Shown: positions 60,401 through 64,000 of the stretch, piece after piece
Layout of the letters: the number at the start of each line of letters is the position of its first letter
Position numbering within the stretch: the first letter of the stretch is position 1
Origin: Apostichopus japonicus
Lineage: Eukaryota; Echinodermata; Holothuroidea; Aspidochirotida; Stichopodidae
Reading direction: 5' to 3'
Assembly (NCBI RefSeq): GCF_037975245.1
Contig: NC_092562.1
Span: 5,248,501 to 5,312,500, forward strand
Length of the DNA: 64,000 nucleotides
The notes under the pieces: generated by a model
Told to the model about the DNA's origin: nothing
Seen by the model: only the letters and a program-made list of their open reading frames with translations
Database searches by the model: none
Made by a program: the position numbers and the translations under genes

Positions 60401-60978
60401 ACCTACCTGTCTGTTTCATCCACGGGAACCCCCTTTCCTCCTAAGCCGCAATAGCAGCCGTACCACGCATAATCATATATAGCCTCTAAGAAGCCTCGGC
60501 CAGTTGTACATCCAACCATAAAGTCCAGCTCCCAGAGAGCGGTGAATCTTGGACGATTGCCATCATCTATATGGAAGGCAGCAATTACATTTATGCTAGT
60601 ATAATTAATCGGACAATATGTCTATAGTTAAGAGGAAGAGCCTATAAACATGAACTCCCCTACCCCCCCCCCACCCCCCGCCACACTCACCCCCACCTGT
60701 TTATTGCATCCACCACTCCTCCGGCTATGCTAGGTTAGGTAAGGCCAATATTGAATCGAACGACTCATAAGTCATGTCCAGTTTTGACTTCTTTCCCTAT
60801 TTGTGCGACAGACACATAAATAACTTAACATACCTCGGTTAGACCGGTCAGTGTCTTCGTCTGTTCCCACTAGATTTCTTCTCACAGCTGATGTTTGATG
60901 AATGTCTTTGCTACTGCGAGAAAATGCTACGGCGAACACGCACATTACAATGTACAGAATTATTAACCGCATCGTCAT
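56365..60978 (-). CDS. Secreted phospholipase A2 with a long C-terminal extension, five exons
   Basis: A calcium-dependent secreted phospholipase A2, hydrolysing the sn-2 ester of phospholipids. Minus-strand exons: 60978-60834, 60566-60407, 58539-58397, 57222-56987, 56586-56365; phases agree; 301 residues. A signal peptide ([16 protein letters not shown]) is followed by a short propeptide-like stretch ending near RSNR. The Ca2+ loop [11 protein letters not shown] is at residues 84-94, the active site CCMLHDHCY has His107 and Asp108, and the second catalytic Asp is D172 in [10 protein letters not shown]. Cysteine spacing resembles group I/II enzymes. Typical members end soon after the last cysteine, but here about 100 more residues follow: a Thr/Ala/Asp-rich segment, an acidic stretch, then a basic Arg/Lys/Ser/Tyr tail in the last exon. 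Two ATGs open the frame (60978 and 60972). A digestive or immune role is possible; nothing in the sequence decides it. Confidence 0.93.
57368..57438. repeat. (AT)n microsatellite in the PLA2 gene
   Basis: About 70 bp of perfect alternating AT in intron 3, some 150 bp upstream (minus sense) of exon 4. The plus-strand Tyr-Ile frames across it are artefacts. Confidence 0.97.
57740..58240. repeat. 27-bp minisatellite in PLA2 intron 3
   Basis: The unit is TATCTACATCACATTCGCTG plus TCGTAAC. At least nine near-identical copies lie at 57960-58215, and older, diverged copies continue down to about 57740. On the minus strand the unit keeps a frame open as DSECDVDSY, because 27 is a multiple of three. 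No splice acceptor suits this frame, so it is taken as intronic. Confidence 0.93.
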
Positions 60979-61313
60979 CGTGTTCTGTTACTGACGGCTA
61001 AATATATTGAGGTACTAAAGATCAAACATATTGACTCGTATATTAGCTCAATGACTTCCTAATAGAACAATGCATATGACTATGACGGCATATAGCCTTT
61101 AAGTCTCAATACAGGAAAAGAGGAAACTCAAGTTAAAGCAGCATACGGAGCATACAGTTTCAGTTTCGAGAAATAGAAGGAGGGGGAAAAACACACGTAC
61201 ACAAAGGACAAACGAACAAAACAAAGACAAAAAAAAAAAAAAAAAAAAACCCGCGCATGCGTGTGAGACAATAAGAATCTTTATAGTAATGAAACACACA
61301 AATATGACAGCCT
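60979..61313. other. Upstream flank of the PLA2 gene
   Basis: Expected promoter region of the PLA2 gene (minus strand). It includes a poly-A run at 61230-61249. No distinct TATA box was identified. Confidence 0.5.
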
Positions 61314-61682
61314 CAAGGGCGTAGGAACCGGGGGGCTGGGGGGCGCCAGCCCCCCCAGTGAAAAATGTGGAGGGGCGGAAGTATCATTCCGCCCCCCCGC
61401 TTCGCAAGTCAGAAAACCCCTTTTTCATTTCCAAATGAGAAAAAAAATCTCATTTGGAGCACCAAATTGCATCTAAGGCCTGGTGAAAATACAAAATTAA
61501 GTTTACAAAAAGGAGTGGGTGTTGAAGTGTGCTATATTGCACCAAATTGCATCTGAGGCTACCTGGAAATGCAAAAAATTCCAAAGGGGAGGGGGACACC
61601 CCCTCCCCTTAGACCCCTCCCCAGGCCGGCCATCAGTCTTCAGCCCCCCCCCCCCACTCAAAAGTACCTTCCTATGCCACTG
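61314..61682. mobile_element. hAT-like MITE, family A, copy 2
   Basis: The 369-bp element has ends CAAGGGCGTAGGAA and TTCCTATGCCACTG, flanked by a perfect 8-bp duplication GACAGCCT at 61306-61313 and 61683-61690. The body closely matches the copy at 513-868, including AATGAGA...TCTCATTTGGAGCACC and two CACCAAATTGCATCT blocks. Confidence 0.92.
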
Positions 61683-61690
61683 GACAGCCT

Positions 61691-64000
61691 TATCTGTTAC
61701 AGCCTACACGAAAAAACGTAACAGCAAAGCAAACAAAAGAAATGCTTTGCTCGGTGGAACTGTTAAAAAAACATTTGCTATTGTAATATAAGGTAGGCAT
61801 ATATAAGCAACTTCAAACAGCCGTTTGGCTTACTTGGAGTTTACGTTGTTTATTTAACATATAAATATTACTACAACGAATTGCCCTGCTATTACAGTTT
61901 TTGCAAATTTGTTTGAGTATTGGATAATGGAAATAAAAATCCACTTTTCATTATCCAATACTTTCCCAACCTTTCTTTTTCCGGCCACTGTAATCGACCA
62001 CCGGTTCAGAAGACTTTTGAACCCTTGCCGGCTTCTCGTCAGGTCAGAATGCGAATATTTCTGTTGTTACATAACAAGAAACTGACTTGCCTTTACAGAT
62101 ATCCTTTAACTGAAGTATAATAATACCACTGTCCGACCCCACCCCCGTCCCCCGCCCCGCCCCAGCCCCCATCCCCGCCCGACGTGACCTATGGAGTATA
62201 GGGCCAGGCATGGTATCTTAAACTTCATGATATGTATATTGTTCACAAGATCAGTCTTAAACCAGTCTTTACCGCGTTTATCGAGAGTGCATTCTCTTCT
62301 TGATATTTGGCTCTTATCTGTGATGAATTTTTCCTTTTTTGGGCTAAATGCTGAAGGTGAGGGCGGGGAGGAGCTGGGCGGAGCGGGGCGGAGTGGAGCG
62401 GGCGGAGCGGGGCGGGCGGGGATAGAGTGGAGGGGCTAGAGGGATCATGTGTAGATCAAATATGGTGTAAATGCTATGGTAAAGTACCTTGTTTAGAATG
62501 TGTAAGTGTATGTCTCGTCTCATCTCCAAAGGCTGATTATTCTTCGCACTCTCTAAGTTACTTGTCACTATTTTCCTATACGGGCCCTTACTCACGTTCG
62601 TCCCTCACTATACCGTTGACCTATTACTCCTCTCGTCTCCATGCTCCCTGTGCCACATTGCTTCCCGTGGGCAATTGCTTCTCTTACTACAGCCCCCCCC
62701 ACCCTTCCCATGTGAGAGTCCTCATTCCCATTGTCCCTTAGTTACCGCCGAGATCACACGGTGCTCTGATTTACCCAGTTAAAAGGGAACTTTGATGTTA
62801 TAGCACTCATCCCAGGGTTCGTCGCGTTGACGAAGACTCAAATGCAGGGCAAGTTTTTGACATTGAATTAAGAGAAAGATGAAACAACGTAATACATAAT
62901 CTTCCCGGCTATCATCTTACACTTTATATTTGCGCATTGATTGCTTAGTTTTATTAAATAAACTACTCTAGAGAAGTGGATTACGTAACAGTAAACTATA
63001 GCTTTACTTAAAAAACAAAACAATTGTGATGCATTCTGCAGGAACGGCCATCTCTAAGATTTGCAGTGATATTAGTGAGTTGAGAAGGCTCCGTGTCTTG
63101 GACTGTAAAGGGTTCAAATTAATTTCTAAAAATTAAATGACAATAAACCCACTTGTGCCCTGCTTCTTATATGCAAAGTAGGTTATGCCTATATATATTC
63201 ATACAACGGTTGGTATATGGTATACGTCTTAGTTTAAAGTTAATATTTGTTATGAAAGAAAGAAATCTCTATAACACACTGTTGAAGTAAATCTTTTACT
63301 CTGAGAAACGTTTTACATATACGATACGCCACCACCTCTTTGAAACAAGTTAAATGGGCACGAGGACAATCTCAATGAGTGTTACTCTAAATTAAGGTTA
63401 GCGTGCTTTGTTGTCATCAGTTTCGAACCTAAAGTGGTTTGTCATGTAAAAACTGCTTTAAAGTTTGGAAAAAGAAACTACCATAACTTCCTTTTGTTGT
63501 GAGTGTGACCATTAAATTCCCATGCCTAGAGAGGAATGGACAGTAAGCAAGTTTTCATATATCGTTCAGGTCAGTTTGCTTCATGGAATTTGCGGCCATT
63601 TTTATTTTACTTTCTCAGTTGCAAATGTTGGTAACATTTAAGAAAGACCTTAAACTGCCACATCTTAATGTTTACAATAATACTATTTTTTTTTTTTTTT
63701 GGGGGGGGGGGGGCATTTCTGATAAACGCTCTTGGCATAAGATGAGGTTTCCCCGCCCTTTATGTTTGAACCGATCGTCTGATAAACCGAAGTCACCTTG
63801 AGATCAAGAAGTAACTTTCTGAAGGAGAGCATTTGATCTATATTACGCTGTCGTTGATGTCACAATCAAATATGACTGCGATAATTACAATAATAGTAAA
63901 TACATAATTAATAATGATGATGATAAACTCTTCCGTTATGGTTCCTATGTCACTGGTGGACAATCAGCGCTTGTAACCGCAATGATATTCCCGCCATTAT
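61691..64000. other. Right end of the window without a recognised gene
   Basis: No domain or exon chain was recognised. It has a C-rich stretch at 62130-62185, a GGAGCGGGGCGG-type G-rich tract at 62356-62435, and adjoining T and G runs at 63687-63712. The short frames here are typical of chance. Confidence 0.6.

Overview
The window looks like nuclear DNA of an invertebrate animal. All genes are split into short exons with GT-AG introns. Non-coding DNA is AT-rich and crowded with minisatellites, poly-G/poly-C runs, short transposons and tRNA-derived SINEs. The gene content and repeat style suggest a marine invertebrate deuterostome, perhaps an echinoderm. That placement is inference; the metazoan assignment is secure.

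Layout, left to right. (1) Two tandem plus-strand genes for transmembrane prolyl 4-hydroxylase (P4HTM-like): only the last four exons of the first copy (1083-2507), then a complete nine-exon second copy (5947-13877). (2) A minus-strand deoxyhypusine hydroxylase (DOHH), four exons, 21387 down to 17618. (3) Two adjacent, related small membrane-protein ORFs (24851-25105 and 25359-25655), each followed by its own AATAAA; I do not recognise the family. (4) A plus-strand C9orf72 homologue, about ten coding exons, 26183-33121. (5) A minus-strand mucolipin (TRPML channel), 12 coding exons, 51617 down to 36108, 585 residues. (6) A minus-strand secreted phospholipase A2 with a long C-terminal extension, five exons, 60978 down to 56365. 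Exon phases agree at every junction except the first junction of C9orf72, whose exact position I could not fix.

C9orf72 and mucolipin lie tail to tail about 3 kb apart, and both families act at lysosomes. P4HTM and DOHH are both iron-dependent hydroxylases. I see no sign of co-regulation, so shared function of the neighbours is only suggestive.

Most unusual signal: in four different genes a tandem repeat has grown out of the edge of a coding exon, copying the exon end together with its splice donor (P4HTM-like exon 7, C9orf72 exon 7, mucolipin exon 1) or with the stop codon (DOHH). The DOHH array holds 14 spaced starts exactly 68 bp apart, each carrying the last codons and stop of the gene. 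The window also holds at least seven short non-autonomous DNA transposons with readable ends: four with 8-bp target duplications (two hAT-like families) and three bounded by TTAA.
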